Shown here: positions 1 through 10,895 of the stretch, piece after piece
Position numbering within the stretch: position 1 is the first letter of the stretch
Layout: every line of letters starts with the position of its first letter
Assembly: GCA_950022295.1 (NCBI GenBank)
Contig: OX465596.1
Span: 120,632,501 to 120,696,500, forward strand
Source of the DNA: Bromus sterilis
Lineage: Eukaryota; Streptophyta; Magnoliopsida; Poales; Poaceae
Reading direction: 5' to 3'
Length of the DNA stretch: 64,000 nt
Notes under the pieces: generated by a model
Database searches by the model: none
What the model saw: only the letters and a program-made list of their open reading frames with translations
What the model was told of the DNA's origin: nothing
Program-made: the position numbers and the translations under genes

Positions 1-1336
1 ATGCAATAGGGTGATATTCTTAACATAATGCATATAGAAAATTATAGGTATGAGTATGGTCAAAGCATCACTTGCCTTCTTCCTGTTCCTGACGATCACA
101 ATCCTCACAAAACGAGGCGACGCACTCCGGACAATCTACACGAGCAAACATAGCACCAATCAACATATATACAACACAAATATGCACAAACAGTACTAAT
201 CATACAAATAACAGTAGAAAAACTTGCCTAACAGAAGCTAAACTTAAAGTACTCAACAAAATAAAACTGCCGCAAAAAGAAACGGCGCAAACGGGCGCAC
301 CGTTAAAAAGATATGGCTACCAGAAGTTCAAATTTGAATCTGCTTGGGATTCAAATTTGAAAACTTCAAACTTCTGTAAAAATTAGTCCACTCGCTAGAA
401 CTTTTCGACACGGTCGCAACGCAACTGGAATCACTCGATTCCGATCTACGGTTAAAAAGTACTCGCGAAAACAGTACCGGATGAAATCGGGGTCCAATCT
501 GCAAAAATGACCAATCCGTAATTAAAATAACTGCGAAAAACGCGATCGGGTCCCTGCGCAGGCGGCTGACCAGATCTGGCCGCTCCGGCCAGCGGCGGCG
601 GCGGCTGCAGCCAGCGGCCAGCGTGCGGGCGGCCTGCGGCGGGGTGGCGGCGGTGGGACGACGCGGGGTGGCGGCGGGGCTCACCTCGAGGCAGCGGCGG
701 CGGCGCGTGTTCCGGGCGGCGGCGCTGGCGCAAGGCGGGTTCGCGGGTCGGGCAAAAAAAACCCTAATCCGCGGACCCGCAGACGTTTTTATAACCCGCT
801 CTGGATTTTTTGAAACCGAAATAAATACGAAATCGGCTAGGCGAAAAAAAAACAAAACAGGCCCATTAGGCCCAAAACAGTTTTAGAGAAATAACGGATA
901 CATATTTTTAATTTCCGTTTTCACCAAATTTTTTAAAATAATAAAATTGAATTTTTTGCATTACCAAAATATTTAATAAAAATAAAAACTTTGCAACTTA
1001 TTTTTAAATAATTTTAAATACTTTTCCGGCAATTTAAAAATATCGAAAAACTCCAAAAAAATGATTTTAAAACTTTTCCGGAGCATAAATAAATTCCAAA
1101 AATATTTTCAGAAATTATTTATAACCCCAAAGTAAATTTGAAATGCCTCCAAAAATATTTTGAACTATTTTCTAACAATTTAAAAATGGGGATATGTCCT
1201 TTTATATCCTCTCTAGCGAACTGCCATGTGTTGAAAAATGTTAAAAATATTTTAAAACTCCAGAAAAATGCGGAAATAGCATGAGATGCATATGATGATC
1301 TATTAACATCCGAATTTAGAAAATTGGGATGTTACA
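1..1336 (-). repeat. T0 3' LTR, truncated by window start
   Basis: Base 1 aligns with base 8290 of the other T0 LTR and the match runs to the shared ...GATGTTACA terminus. It contains a GC-rich segment (about 541-730) followed by an AT-rich segment (about 880-1130). The first roughly 1.2 kb of this LTR lies outside the window. Confidence 0.95.
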
Positions 1337-1338
1337 AA

Positions 1339-1352
1339 CCTACCCTCCTTAA
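1339..1352 (-). other. T0 polypurine tract
   Basis: On the minus strand the sequence directly before the 3' LTR is AAGGAGGGTAGG, the purine run expected for plus-strand priming. The pol stop codon (1349-1351) lies inside it. Confidence 0.85.
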
Positions 1353-4300
1353 GATGAATCTCGTCCTCGAGATTCGGGCTGGCTAGCAAAGATGTGTGGA
1401 TGATCTTGCTTCAAATCTTCTTCTCGCTCCGAAGTGGCTTCTTCCTCGGTATGATGATCCCACTGAACTTTGCATAGCCTGATTGTCTTGGTGCGGGTAA
1501 CTCTTTCTGCAGTCTCTAGAATCTTCACAGGTTTCCCCTCATAAGTCAGGTCACTCTCCAACTGAATTGCCTCAAGTGGCTTTGTATCTCTTAAAGGAAT
1601 ATCTGCCATCTCTGCATGACACTTCTTTAGCTGGGATACGTGAAACACATCATGAACTCCTGACAAAGCTTCTGGCAACTCCAACTGATAAGCTACCTCT
1701 CCTCTGTGCTCCAAGATCTTGTAAGGCCCCACAAAATGTGGTGCTAACTTTCCCTTGATTCCAAACCTCTTGATTCCGCGAATTGGTGAAACTTTAAGAT
1801 ACGCACGGTCTCCAACCTCATAGGTTACATCCTTGCGCTTCGCATCTGCATAACTCTTCTGCCTGGACTGTGCTATCTTCAGTCTATCACGGATCAACTT
1901 GACTTTTCTTCAACATCTCTGATCAGGACAGGTCCGAAAAACTGACGCTCTCCTACCTCATCCCACATCCATGGTGTTCTGCACTTCCTGCCATACAGTA
2001 ACTCGAATGGTGCCATCTGAAGACTAGCCTGGTAAGTGTTGTTGTACGAGAACTCAGCATACGGTAAGTTGTCATCCCAACTCAAACCATAATCCAACGC
2101 ACAAGCTCTCAACATATCCTCCAAGATCTGATTGACTCTCTCGGTCTGCCCATCTGTATGAGGATGGAATGATGTACTGAACTCCAGCCTAGTGCCCAAA
2201 GTTTCATGCAACTGACGCCAAAACTTGGATGTAAACTGAGTACCTCTATCAGACACTACCTTGCTTGGAACGCCATGCAGACACACGATCCTGGACATAT
2301 AAATCTTGGCTAGCTTGGCACTGTTGTAAGTTGTCTTTACTGGAATGAAGTGAGCAACCTTGGTCAAACGATCAACAATCACCCAAATAGAATCATATCC
2401 TGAACGAGTCCTGGGTAAACCAGTAATAAAGTGCATACCTATCTGATCCCACTTCCAATCTGGTATAGGCAAAGGCTGCAACAATCCTGCTGGCTTCTGA
2501 TGCTCAACTTTGACTCTCTGGCAAACATCACACAATGCAATATACTGGGCTATCTCTCGCTTCAGGCTAGGCTACCAAAATCTCTCCCTCAAGTCCAAAT
2601 ACATCTTGGTATTCTCGGGATGAATAGAATAAGGTGAATCATGTGCCTCCTGAAGAATCAACTTCCTGATCTCTGCATCTTGCGGTACACAAATGCGCTT
2701 CTCAAACCAAATGGCTCCATGCTCATCCTCACGGAAACCCTCTGCTTTCCCTTTGATCATATTCACTTTTATCTCATCAATTTATGCATCACCCTTCTGA
2801 GCTTCTCTCATTCTTTCCAACAGATTTGGCTTCACCTCCAATGTTGCCACATATCCCTTAGGAACTATCTCCAACCTGATATTCTTGAACTGCTTACATA
2901 ACTCAAGTGGCATATCCTCAACATTAGCAACATTGATATGACTCTTACGGCTCAATGCATTAGTAACCACATTGGCCTTACCAGGATGATACTACACATT
3001 CAAATCATAATCCTTAATAAGCTCCAGCCATCTACTCTGCCTGAGATTCAACTCCTTCTGAGTAAAGATATACTTCAAAATCTTATGATCAGTAAAAACA
3101 TCACAATGATTACCAACAAGATATTGCCTCCATGTTTTCAATGCGTGAACAACTGCAACTAACTCCAAATCATGTGTAAGATAGTTCTACTCATGGTTCT
3201 TAAGCTGCCGTGAAGCATAAGCAACAACTCTACCCCCTTGCATCAAAACACAACCAAGTCCTCGACGAGATGCATCACAATATACTTGGAAATCCTTATG
3301 TATATCAGGCAAACATAAAACAGGTGCAGTTACTAACCGTTTCTTCAACTCCTGAAAGCTGGTTTCACATGCCTCGCCCCAATCAAACTTATTCTCTTTC
3401 TTCAACAACTCAGTCATTGGTTTTGCAAGCTTGGAGAAATTCTCAATGAACCTCCTATAATATCCTGCAAGACCCAAGAAACTGCGAATGTCTCCAACTG
3501 TCGCGGGTGTCTCCCATTCCGTAACTGTTGAAACCTTGGATGGGTCCAAAGCTACTCCTTCTCCTGACACAACATGTCCAAGGAATCCTACCTCCTTCAA
3601 CCAAAACTCACACTTGTCGAACTTGGCATACAATTTGTGCTCCTTGAGCTTCTCCAATACCAAACGCAGATGTGCCTCATGCTCTTGCTCATTCTTGGAA
3701 TACACCAATATATCATCAATGAACACCACAACGAATTTATCCAAGAAATCCATAAACACCTTGTTCATCATATTCATGAAGTATGCAGGAGCATTAGTCA
3801 ATCCAAATGACATAACAGTATACTCATACAACCCATACCTTGTAGTAAAAGCAGTCTTCGGAATATCCTTCTCCCGAATCTTCACTTGATGATAACCAGA
3901 ACGAAGATCAATCTTAGAGAATACACAAGCTCCCTCCAACTGGTCAAATAGATCATTAATCACAGGTAAAGGATACTTGTTCTTGATAGTAACATCATTC
4001 AGAGAACGGTAATCCACACACATCCTCTGGGTTCCATCCTTCTTCTCAACGAACAACACTGGAGATCCCCAAGGTGACGAGCTTGGGCGAATGAAGCCCT
4101 TTGCCTGCAACTCTCTAATTTGCTCCTTCAACTCTGCAAGTTCATTAGCGGGCATCCTATACGGTCTCTTAGAAATAGGACCAGTGCCTGGTATTAAATA
4201 AATAAGGAACTCAATCTCCCTATCCGGTGGCATACCTGGCAACTCATCCGGAAACACATCCGGATAATCCCTCACAACACGCATATCATCCAGGCTACCC

Positions 4301-4650
4301 CCTTAAGAGAATTCACCTGAGCGTGCTGATGCTTATACTTGGATACATATCTGATCTTCTGCCATTCGGTGTACGGAGAGTGATAGACCGACTGGCACAA
4401 TCAATAACACCTTGGTACTTGGCTAGCCAATCCATGCCCAATATAATATCCAAACCTTCTGACTTCAATATAATCAAGTCTGTAGGAAAAACATGCTTCC
4501 CTATGGCTAGGCTCAACTGATAGCATCCCAAACTAGCTGACATCTCCGCTCCCGGTGAACTTATGAGCATAGATGACTTAAGAACTATGGTAGGCAACTC
4601 ATGCTTATCCACAAATACCCTCGATATGAAAGAATGCGATGCACCAGAAT
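1349..4650 (-). pseudogene. pol: T0 pol: protease, RT, RNase H, integrase, chromodomain (broken)
   Basis: Chromovirus polyprotein that would cleave, copy and integrate the element. Protease: the D-S-G-A-S-H-S-F region (about 4630-4655) has lost a base in the Asp codon; I-L-G-M-D-W is at about 4420. RT (3187-4284, 365 aa) keeps K-I-D-L-R-S-G-Y-H-Q (residues 124-133) and F-I-D-D (188-191). RNase H follows (D-A-S-R-R-G-L-G; N-A-L-S-R-K near 2940). Integrase has C-D-V-C of the zinc finger (near 2520), Asp residues in G-M-H-F and S-D-R-G, and Glu in Q-T-E-R-V-N-Q. The C-terminus (1349-1897) has the G-P-Y motif and a chromodomain ending in V-Q-W-D-H-H-T-E-E-E-A-T. In-frame stops occur at 3187, about 2994, 2782 and 2572. 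A frameshift near 1905 separates integrase from chromodomain. Confidence 0.9.
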
Positions 4651-5835
4651 AAAAAGAACAAGTGCGGGTAATGAATTGATAAAGAACTTACCAATCACAG
4701 CATCAGGCTCATCATAGATCTCCTCCACGTTGACATGGTTCACATGCCCCTTGTTGAAAGGATTGGGCTTGACGACTCCATTCCCATTGGACTCTGGGTA
4801 GTCTGTGGCATAGTGTCGCATGTTCGTGCACTTGAAACACTGGATGTGACTCAAGTCCTTTGGTGTCTGGCCATTCTGACGGTTTTTTCCATTGCCTCCA
4901 TTGCTTCTCCCATTCCCATTGTTCCTTCCATTGCCATTTCCATTCTTGTTACCATTGTGGTGGTTGTGGCCATTATGGTTGTGACCATTCCCACCATGAT
5001 GGTTGTGTCCTCCACTATGAACATGGACATTCCCACCATTGTGGTTATGTCCATGGTTATGTCCTCCATTGTCACCATAAGAATTGTGTGGCTTCTGATG
5101 CGGTCCAGAGTTATACTTGCCACCATTGTTGTTGTTGTTGTACTTCATCTTGCGGTTCTCAATGGCCTGCTGCTTGCCTTCCAACACAATAGCTTTGTCT
5201 ATGAGCCCCTGGAAGTTAGCAAAAGTAGCCACTGTCAACTGGACTCCCAACTCATCATTCAGCCCCTCCAAGAACTTCTCCTGCCTTGTTGCATCATTCC
5301 TGACATCATCTGGAGCATATCTTGCAAGCTTGTTGAACACCTCAACATACTCGGCCACTGAACGGCCTCCATGACGCAAACTGCGGAACACCTTCTTCTT
5401 CAAGCTCATGGCGCCTGCTGAAACAAGTGTGGCGCGAAAGGCAGACTGAAACTGCGCTCAAGTGATGGTGTCGATGGGATAAGTCACCAAGTAGTTGTCC
5501 CACCATGCTGCGGCAGGACCCTCCAGCAAATGTGAGGCAAACCTCACCCTCTCTGCCTCAGTACATCCAACTGTCTCCATGTTCCGGCCCACTGAACGAA
5601 GCCAGTCATCCGCCACTATGGGCTCAGGAGTGCTAGAGAACTTCTGATGATTCAACCTCAGGAACCTCGCAAGCGTGTCCACAGGTGGTGGTGGTGGCGC
5701 ATTGTTGTTGTTGTTGCCCATGTTCTGAGTGAGCAACTGGATCAACTGAGCTTGCCCTTGAAGTAACTACTGCATGTAAGCTGGCACTTCATTGTTGTTG
5801 TTCCCATTCCCCGTGGGATCACGTCTCAGCGGCAT
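4651..5835 (-). pseudogene. gag: T0 gag (two in-frame stops)
   Basis: Structural capsid/nucleocapsid protein. The likely ATG is at 5833-5835; that frame runs through TAG (5767-5769) and TGA (5458-5460) and then to the protease junction near 4650. The centre reads A-E-R-V-R-F-A-S-H-L-L-E-G-P-A-A-A-W-W-D, a typical capsid segment. A long Asn/His/Gly-rich stretch (about 4880-5130) precedes one zinc knuckle, C-F-K-C-T-N-M-R-H-Y-A-T-D-Y-P, where the last Cys has become Tyr. Both stops sit where related elements carry Gln (CAG) and Trp (TGG), as C-to-T decay of methylated DNA would give. A start further upstream cannot be excluded. Confidence 0.85.
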
Positions 5836-6326
5836 CTGTTGGGCAAGAATAGGTAAGTTGTAGACAGAAAGTAGCTAGGGAAATATATCCTACCCCATAT
5901 GCTTATGATGATCATGGCAAGCATTATATATACAATACATATATCACCAATCAACTTCACCAAACAATATCACCATAGCATCAAACATATAACAATCATC
6001 AACCAATGCACTCATACGAAAAACCATCACATATCACACCATATAGTTTAAAATATATTGTATAACTGATATAAGATCCTCAACACAACAACGAATAATA
6101 TAAGATCCTCAACACATCCACGGATAAGAGTATATCAAGCAACCTAGTATTGCCACACCAAATAAGTCGACATGGTCAAATACGCTAACACGATAACGAT
6201 AGTAAACTAATTTCCAATGAAGTACTTCCGAATGCTATCTTTTCTAAACAGCATTTCGTATTCGCGCCCGCTAATGCGGTTGCGCCTTTTGGGACTCGGC
6301 TCATCTTCTTCTGCCGAGGTCTCTAC
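5836..6326. other. T0 spacer between extra ORF and gag
   Basis: About 490 bp of AT-rich sequence with short CA/AT-rich runs. No coding frame, hairpin or repeat stood out. Confidence 0.6.
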
Positions 6327-6926
6327 TTATGGTTCCTCTTCTTGTTCTTCAATTCCATTTTCCTTCATCTTCTCCTTCAGCCTCTTTATCTCTGCTTGCA
6401 TCTCCACCCTCTCCTTCTTCAGCTTGTTGGCGTCCCTCTTGAGCTTGGTGTTCTTTTGCTGCAACTCAGTGATGGTGTAGAGGTCTGACTGAGTGTGCTT
6501 CTCCAGGCTGTGGATGTGCTTCTCCAGGCTCTGGATGAAGTAGCTAGTTGTACCTGGCCAAATGGCCCCAGGCACATACTTGAACTTCTTTGGCCATATG
6601 TTCCCCGATGGAAGGATCTTGGTCATCTCCGCGTACACCGTACCCTTTAGCTGGGCGGCATACGTCTCAACGATGCGTCCAAGAGCTATGTGAGCGGCTA
6701 TGCGCACACACTGCTCCTTCTCCTGGGCATGCACCTCGAATGACTCCTTGATCACCCTTTGCTCCGTCATGCTTCCTAGGATAAAAGTCTCCACTTGCCA
6801 GTAGTCATCATCTCCCCTTGTCTCCACTATGTCCGGCTGAAAGACTGGCGCGTAGATGTTCAGGTAGTGGAAAATCCCCCTGAGCTCAGGTCCAAACGCC
6901 ATAGCGTGGTATGACAAAGTGGTCAT
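6327..6926 (-). CDS. T0 extra ORF upstream of gag, coiled-coil protein
   Basis: A 199-aa frame, intact, between primer site and gag. A TAG lies directly before the ATG (6927-6929), so the start is well fixed. Residues 1 to about 130 look globular (motif near residue 40 D-D-D-Y-W-Q-V-E-T-F). Residues about 130-195 are a charged coiled coil (Q-S-L-E-K-H repeats, then E-L-Q-Q-K-N-T-K-L-K-R and K-E-R-V-E-M-Q-A-E-I-K-R-L). It ends in an acidic tail. I see no zinc knuckle or protease motif, so it is not a displaced gag. As I recall, an extra ORF (orf0) upstream of gag was described in the rice elements RIRE3/RIRE8; homology to that is inferred from position. It is the only full-length frame left in T0. 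Its function is unknown; a role in particle assembly or RNA packaging is speculation. Confidence 0.75.
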   Translation of the reverse strand: MTTLSYHAMAFGPELRGIFHYLNIYAPVFQPDIVETRGDDDYWQVETFILGSMTEQRVIKESFEVHAQEKEQCVRIAAHIALGRIVETYAAQLKGTVYAEMTKILPSGNIWPKKFKYVPGAIWPGTTSYFIQSLEKHIHSLEKHTQSDLYTITELQQKNTKLKRDANKLKKERVEMQAEIKRLKEKMKENGIEEQEEEP

Positions 6927-7082
6927 CTATAATCAAAGAGAGGAAAGGCAAGATTAGAACAGGTATGAATACGAGATAGAGAAGGTAAGTAAGTACAAGA
7001 CAGAGTGATGTAAAGTAATATTTTTCATTCCTATGGCTTTTCTAATCCATTTCCTAGGGTCACATCCTAGAGTGAACACACT
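6927..7082. other. T0 leader between primer site and extra ORF
   Basis: Short untranslated leader of the minus-strand transcript; no feature seen. Confidence 0.5.
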
Positions 7083-7094
7083 GCTCTGATACCA
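7083..7094 (-). other. T0 primer binding site, initiator tRNA-Met
   Basis: On the minus strand TGGTATCAGAGC, the complement of the plant initiator tRNA-Met 3' end, lies 2 nt from the 5' LTR. It sets the element orientation as minus. Confidence 0.93.
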
Positions 7095-7096
7095 TC

Positions 7097-9628
7097 TGTA
7101 ACGACCCAATTCACATAGAATTGAAGTCCCTGTGATCAAGTGCCAGTCCCTGGATCGAACTCGCTGGCACACACAGTATCATAGATGTATATCAAAGTAC
7201 AAGTGCATCATTATTACAACGTATGATCCAGAATAAAACAAATAACAAGTTGCATAGCTCAAGGCTAGCTTATTCAACATAAATATAGCGGAAGCAAAAG
7301 CAAGTAACGTGGAGTCCCATCAAAAGCCACAAGCGAACATGCTGAGTGTAGACCCGCAACCCTAAACGCACCTTACTGGTCGTCTGAAAAACCTGCAACA
7401 CCAAAGGTTACAGCCCGACAACGGGTCAGTACATCTGATTTGTACGGCAAGTGACACGGAAAAGGTATATATGAAGGACCTACAACTACATGCTTATGGC
7501 TTATGGTTTTGTTTTGCAGAAAGCCAATTTTCTCCTGAACTAAACTAGTCAAAATTTTAAGTTGAATTCTACCTGAAACACATAGCAACCCATGCTAATA
7601 TTTCCCACCAAATTATAATTAAATTTTCATCTGTCAAGATCATTCATCAACAATACTGACTAGTTGCTCAAAGTTCGTCTGTAACCGTGGACACGGCTAA
7701 TCATGATCAGTTTATACACTCCGCAGAGGTTGTACACGTTCCCCACTGGACTCAACCCGAAGATTGAGACGAAGACTTTCCGAAGAGGTTGCCTCCACCC
7801 TTTGGTAACCGGTACACCTAACACACATCTACATCAGCTAGCTACCAGGGCCAGGTTCCCCACAACGTACTCATGCTAAGCCAGAGCCCATATAGCTAGC
7901 GGCTGTACACGGAAGCTACTAGTAATATTGCATGTCTGATATTTTTGAGCCTGGACGGCGCCCACTGCGTTCAGAGGGTAGACACCATGTCGCTCCCGGT
8001 TCACCACCAAAACAACCATTGGGTGCATTTAACCCCGGCACTGTCCTTAGACAAGGCACATCCACCGGGATGCAACCCGCCCGTCCAGAAGTGATTTCTA
8101 TTTATTATAAAGATGCTACACAAATTATTAAATAGCTCACATGCACTCCATGAATTCTCACAAACCAAACCACGTCTACAAAGCATAGCAATAAAGTAAC
8201 AACACGTGCTAGGTTGATCTAAAAATACAAGTCAAGACATGTGGCTATCCTAACTGGTTTTGCAGCAATAGTAAAGTAAACTACCTATCATGCAATAGGG
8301 TGATATTCTTAACATAATGCATATAGAAAATTATAGGTATGAGTATGGTAAAAGCATCACTTGCCTTCTTCCTGTTCCTGACGATCACAATCCTCACAAA
8401 ACGAGGCGGCGCACTCCGGACAATCTATACGAGCAAACATAGCACCAATCAACATATATACAACACAAATATGCACAAACAGTAATAATCATACAAAGAA
8501 CAGTAGCAAAACTTGCCTAATAGAAGTTAAACTTAAAGTACTCGACAAAATAAAACAAACGCAAAAATAAACGGAGCAAACGGGCGCACCGTTAAAAACA
8601 TATGGCTACCGGAAGTTCAAATTTGGATCTGCTTGGGATTCAAATTTGAAAACTTCAAACTTCCGTAAAACTTAGTCTACTGGCTATAACTTTTCGACAC
8701 GGTCGCAACGCAACTGGAATCACTCGATTCGAAGCTACGGTTAAAAAGTACTCGCGAAAACGGTATCGGGTGGAATCGGGGTCCAATCTGCAAAAAGGAC
8801 CAATCCGTAATTAAAATAACTTCGAAAAACTCGATCGGGTCCCTGCGCCGGTAGCTGACCAGATCTGGCCGCTCCGGCCGGCGGAGGCGGCGGCTGCAGC
8901 CGGCGGCCAGCGAACGGGCGGCCTGCGGTGGTGTGGCGGCTGCCGTGGCGGCGCGGGGTGGCGGCGGTGGGACGACGCGGGGTGGCGGCGGGGCTCACCT
9001 CGAGGCGGCGGCAGCGCTGGCGCGAGGCGGGTTCGCGCGTCGGGCGAAAAAAACCCTAATCCGCGGACCCGCGGACGTTTTTATAACCCGCTCCAAATTT
9101 TTTTTAAACCGAAATAAATACGAAATCGGTCAAGCGAAAAAAAAAACAAAACAAGCCCATTAGGCCCAAAACAGTTTTAGAAAAATAACGGATAAATATT
9201 TTTAATTTCCGTTTTCACCAAATTTTTTAAAATAATAAAATTGAATTTTTGGCATTACCAAAATATTTAGTAAAAAAAAAAACTTTGCAACTTATTTTTA
9301 AATAATTTGAAATACTTTTCCGGCAATTTAAAAATACCGAAAAACACCAAAAAAGATTTTAAAACTTTTCCGGAGCATAAATAAATTCCCAAAACACTTT
9401 TAGAAATTATTTATAACACCAAAGTTAATTTGAAATGCCTCCAAAAATATATTAAACTATTTTCCAACAATTTAAAAATGGGGATAAGTCCTTTTATATC
9501 CTCTCCAGCGAACTGCCATGTGTTGAAAAATGTTAAAAATATTTTAAAACTCCAGAAAAATGCGGAAACAACATGAGATGCATATGATGATATATTAACA
9601 TCCGAATTTAGAAAATGGGGATGTTACA
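7097..9628 (-). repeat. T0 5' LTR, complete (2532 bp)
   Basis: Reads TGTAAC...GTTACA on the plus strand, with matching inverted ends. The 8290-9628 part matches the left LTR 1-1336 with scattered substitutions and small indels. A GC-rich block (about 8830-9030) and an AT-rich block (9180-9480) occur in both LTRs. No coding frame is supported in it. Confidence 0.95.
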
Positions 9629-9633
9629 AACAC
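9629..9633. repeat. Probable target-site duplication of T0 (aacac), right copy
   Basis: The five bases after the LTR continue into T1 sequence (compare the homologous ...acaccgtgttcc near 53205). The left copy is outside the window, so this is a prediction. Confidence 0.5.
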
Positions 9634-10404
9634 AATCTTTCATGGAATCGTTCCCGGCAAGTCGGCCTGACCTATATGCAAGATATACCTCGAAACGACC
9701 TTTGGGAATTCTAAGAACTATCGTTCTGAAATCATACCCTTCGAGGTCGTCAACCTCAAAATCCCATATCATGCCATCTTGGGAAGGCCGGCTTACGCCC
9801 GCTTCATGGATCGTCCTACTATGTCTATTTGAACCTCAAGATGTCGGGTCCGAATGGACCAATCATAGTAGAAGGAAGCCAGTCATGGGCCACCGAATGC
9901 GAGGAACAACATGTCAAATATGCTGAGTTGGCCTGCGCTAAGGAGGAATTGATGGTTTACAAGGAAAAGGTAGACCCAGAGGATCCTACAATCTTGAAAA
10001 AACCGACCCTGGATACCAACCCGAAGTTTCAGCTGACTCAAGATACCAAGAAAGTCGACTTTGTACCCGGTGATGCCTCCCAGTAGTTCATCATCGGGAC
10101 ATGGCTCTCTGATAAATAAGAAAGCGCGCTCATCGAGTTCCTCCATGAGAATCAGGACATCTTTGCATGGAAACCTTCTAACATGCCAGGCGTCCCAAGG
10201 GAACTCGCTCAGCACCACCTTAAAACAGATCTTAATCTGAAGCCGGTAAAACAGTTCCTCCGTCGATTCAACGACGAGAGAAGAGATGCCATTGGAGAAG
10301 AGATAGCCCGGCTCCTACCTGTCGGGTTCATCACGGAAGTTTTTCATCCGGAGTGGCTGGCAAACCCGGTCCTCGTTTTGAAAAACAATGGGACTTGGCG
10401 TATG

Positions 10405-10409
10405 TGTAT
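10405..10409. repeat. Target-site duplication of E1 (tgtat), left
   Basis: Identical to 33062-33066 on the other side of E1, with TG and CA element ends directly adjoining. Confidence 0.93.
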
Positions 10410-10895
10410 TGATACGTCCAAAACGTATCTATAATTTCTGCTTGCCCCATGCATCTTTTTTGTGATATTGCTATGATATAGATGCACTTCCATACACTTT
10501 TGATCATATTTGGACTAACCTATTAACTCAGTGCACCCCAGTACCAGTTCCTGCTTTTTTCTGTTTTTATATTTCAGGTTTTCCCATTACATAAAGTGCA
10601 AGAAAAATTCCAGGAAAAATATAGGAAAAATCAGCATACAGGAAGCTTCGAGAAGAGCCCAAGTGGGGCCAGAGGAGAGCCATGGGTGGCCCAGGTGGCC
10701 ACCTGGCGCGGCCACCCCCTAGGCCGCGCCAGAGCGGTGCCTGGGGCCCCTGGTCCACCTCTGGCTGGCTCCCTTCGCCTATATATCCCTCTCGTCCCGA
10801 AACCCTCGAGGACAGAACCCTTTTTCGCGATCTCTCCTCTGTTCCTCCGCCGCCGCGCTTCCAAGATCGGGAGCACCAGGAGCCCTCTTACCACC
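10410..10895 (+). repeat. E1 5' LTR, first part (interrupted by E2)
   Basis: 486 bp matching the start of the E1 3' LTR (31434 onward). It includes the GC-rich inverted repeat TGGCGCGGCC / GGCCGCGCCA (10704-10731). It breaks at ...cctctta-ccacc and continues at 25994. Confidence 0.92.
10891..10895. repeat. Imperfect target-site duplication of E2, left (ccacc)
   Basis: The right partner is ccggc (25994-25998). The uninterrupted sequence in the E1 3' LTR (near 31900) reads ccggc, so the left copy has two changes. Confidence 0.6.

Larger units (their letters stand above)
1..9628 (-). mobile_element. T0: Tekay/Del-like chromovirus (Ty3/Gypsy), nearly complete
   Basis: An LTR retrotransposon read on the minus strand, about 10.8 kb if its left LTR were complete. 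In element order it has a 5' LTR (right), an initiator-Met primer site, an extra coiled-coil ORF, gag, then pol with protease, RT, RNase H, integrase and a chromodomain, a polypurine tract and a 3' LTR (left, cut by the window edge). The domain order and C-terminal chromodomain place it in the chromoviruses; the integrase and gag style look Tekay/Del-like. It is inserted in the protease region of T1, whose upstream half must lie left of the window. Stops and frameshifts in gag and pol make it non-autonomous now. Confidence 0.93.
9629..10409 (+). pseudogene. pol: T1 pol, segment 1: protease end and RT start
   Basis: First visible part of the base Tat-type element. It encodes the protease end (Y-H-A-I-L-G-R-P-A-Y-A-R-F near 9770-9810), a linker and the RT start (P-E-W-L-A-N-P-V-L-V-L-K near 10350; T-W-R-M-C-I at the end). 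It is frameshifted near 9820 and has stops TAG 10084-10086 and TAA 10117-10119. It breaks off in the codon run C-I-D, and the following codons (D-Y-I-D-L-N-K) appear at 33067. That proves the 22.6 kb in between is an insertion. The protease start and gag of T1 lie beyond T0, left of the window. Confidence 0.92.

Noticed and set aside
541..730. GC-rich island that could be a host gene promoter
   Set aside because: It lies within the T0 LTR and is repeated at 8830-9030 in the other LTR.
4735..5361. Open frames on the plus strand, one rich in His and Cys
   Set aside because: Antisense of the Asn/His/Gly-rich T0 gag stretch; the openness follows from its simple base composition.
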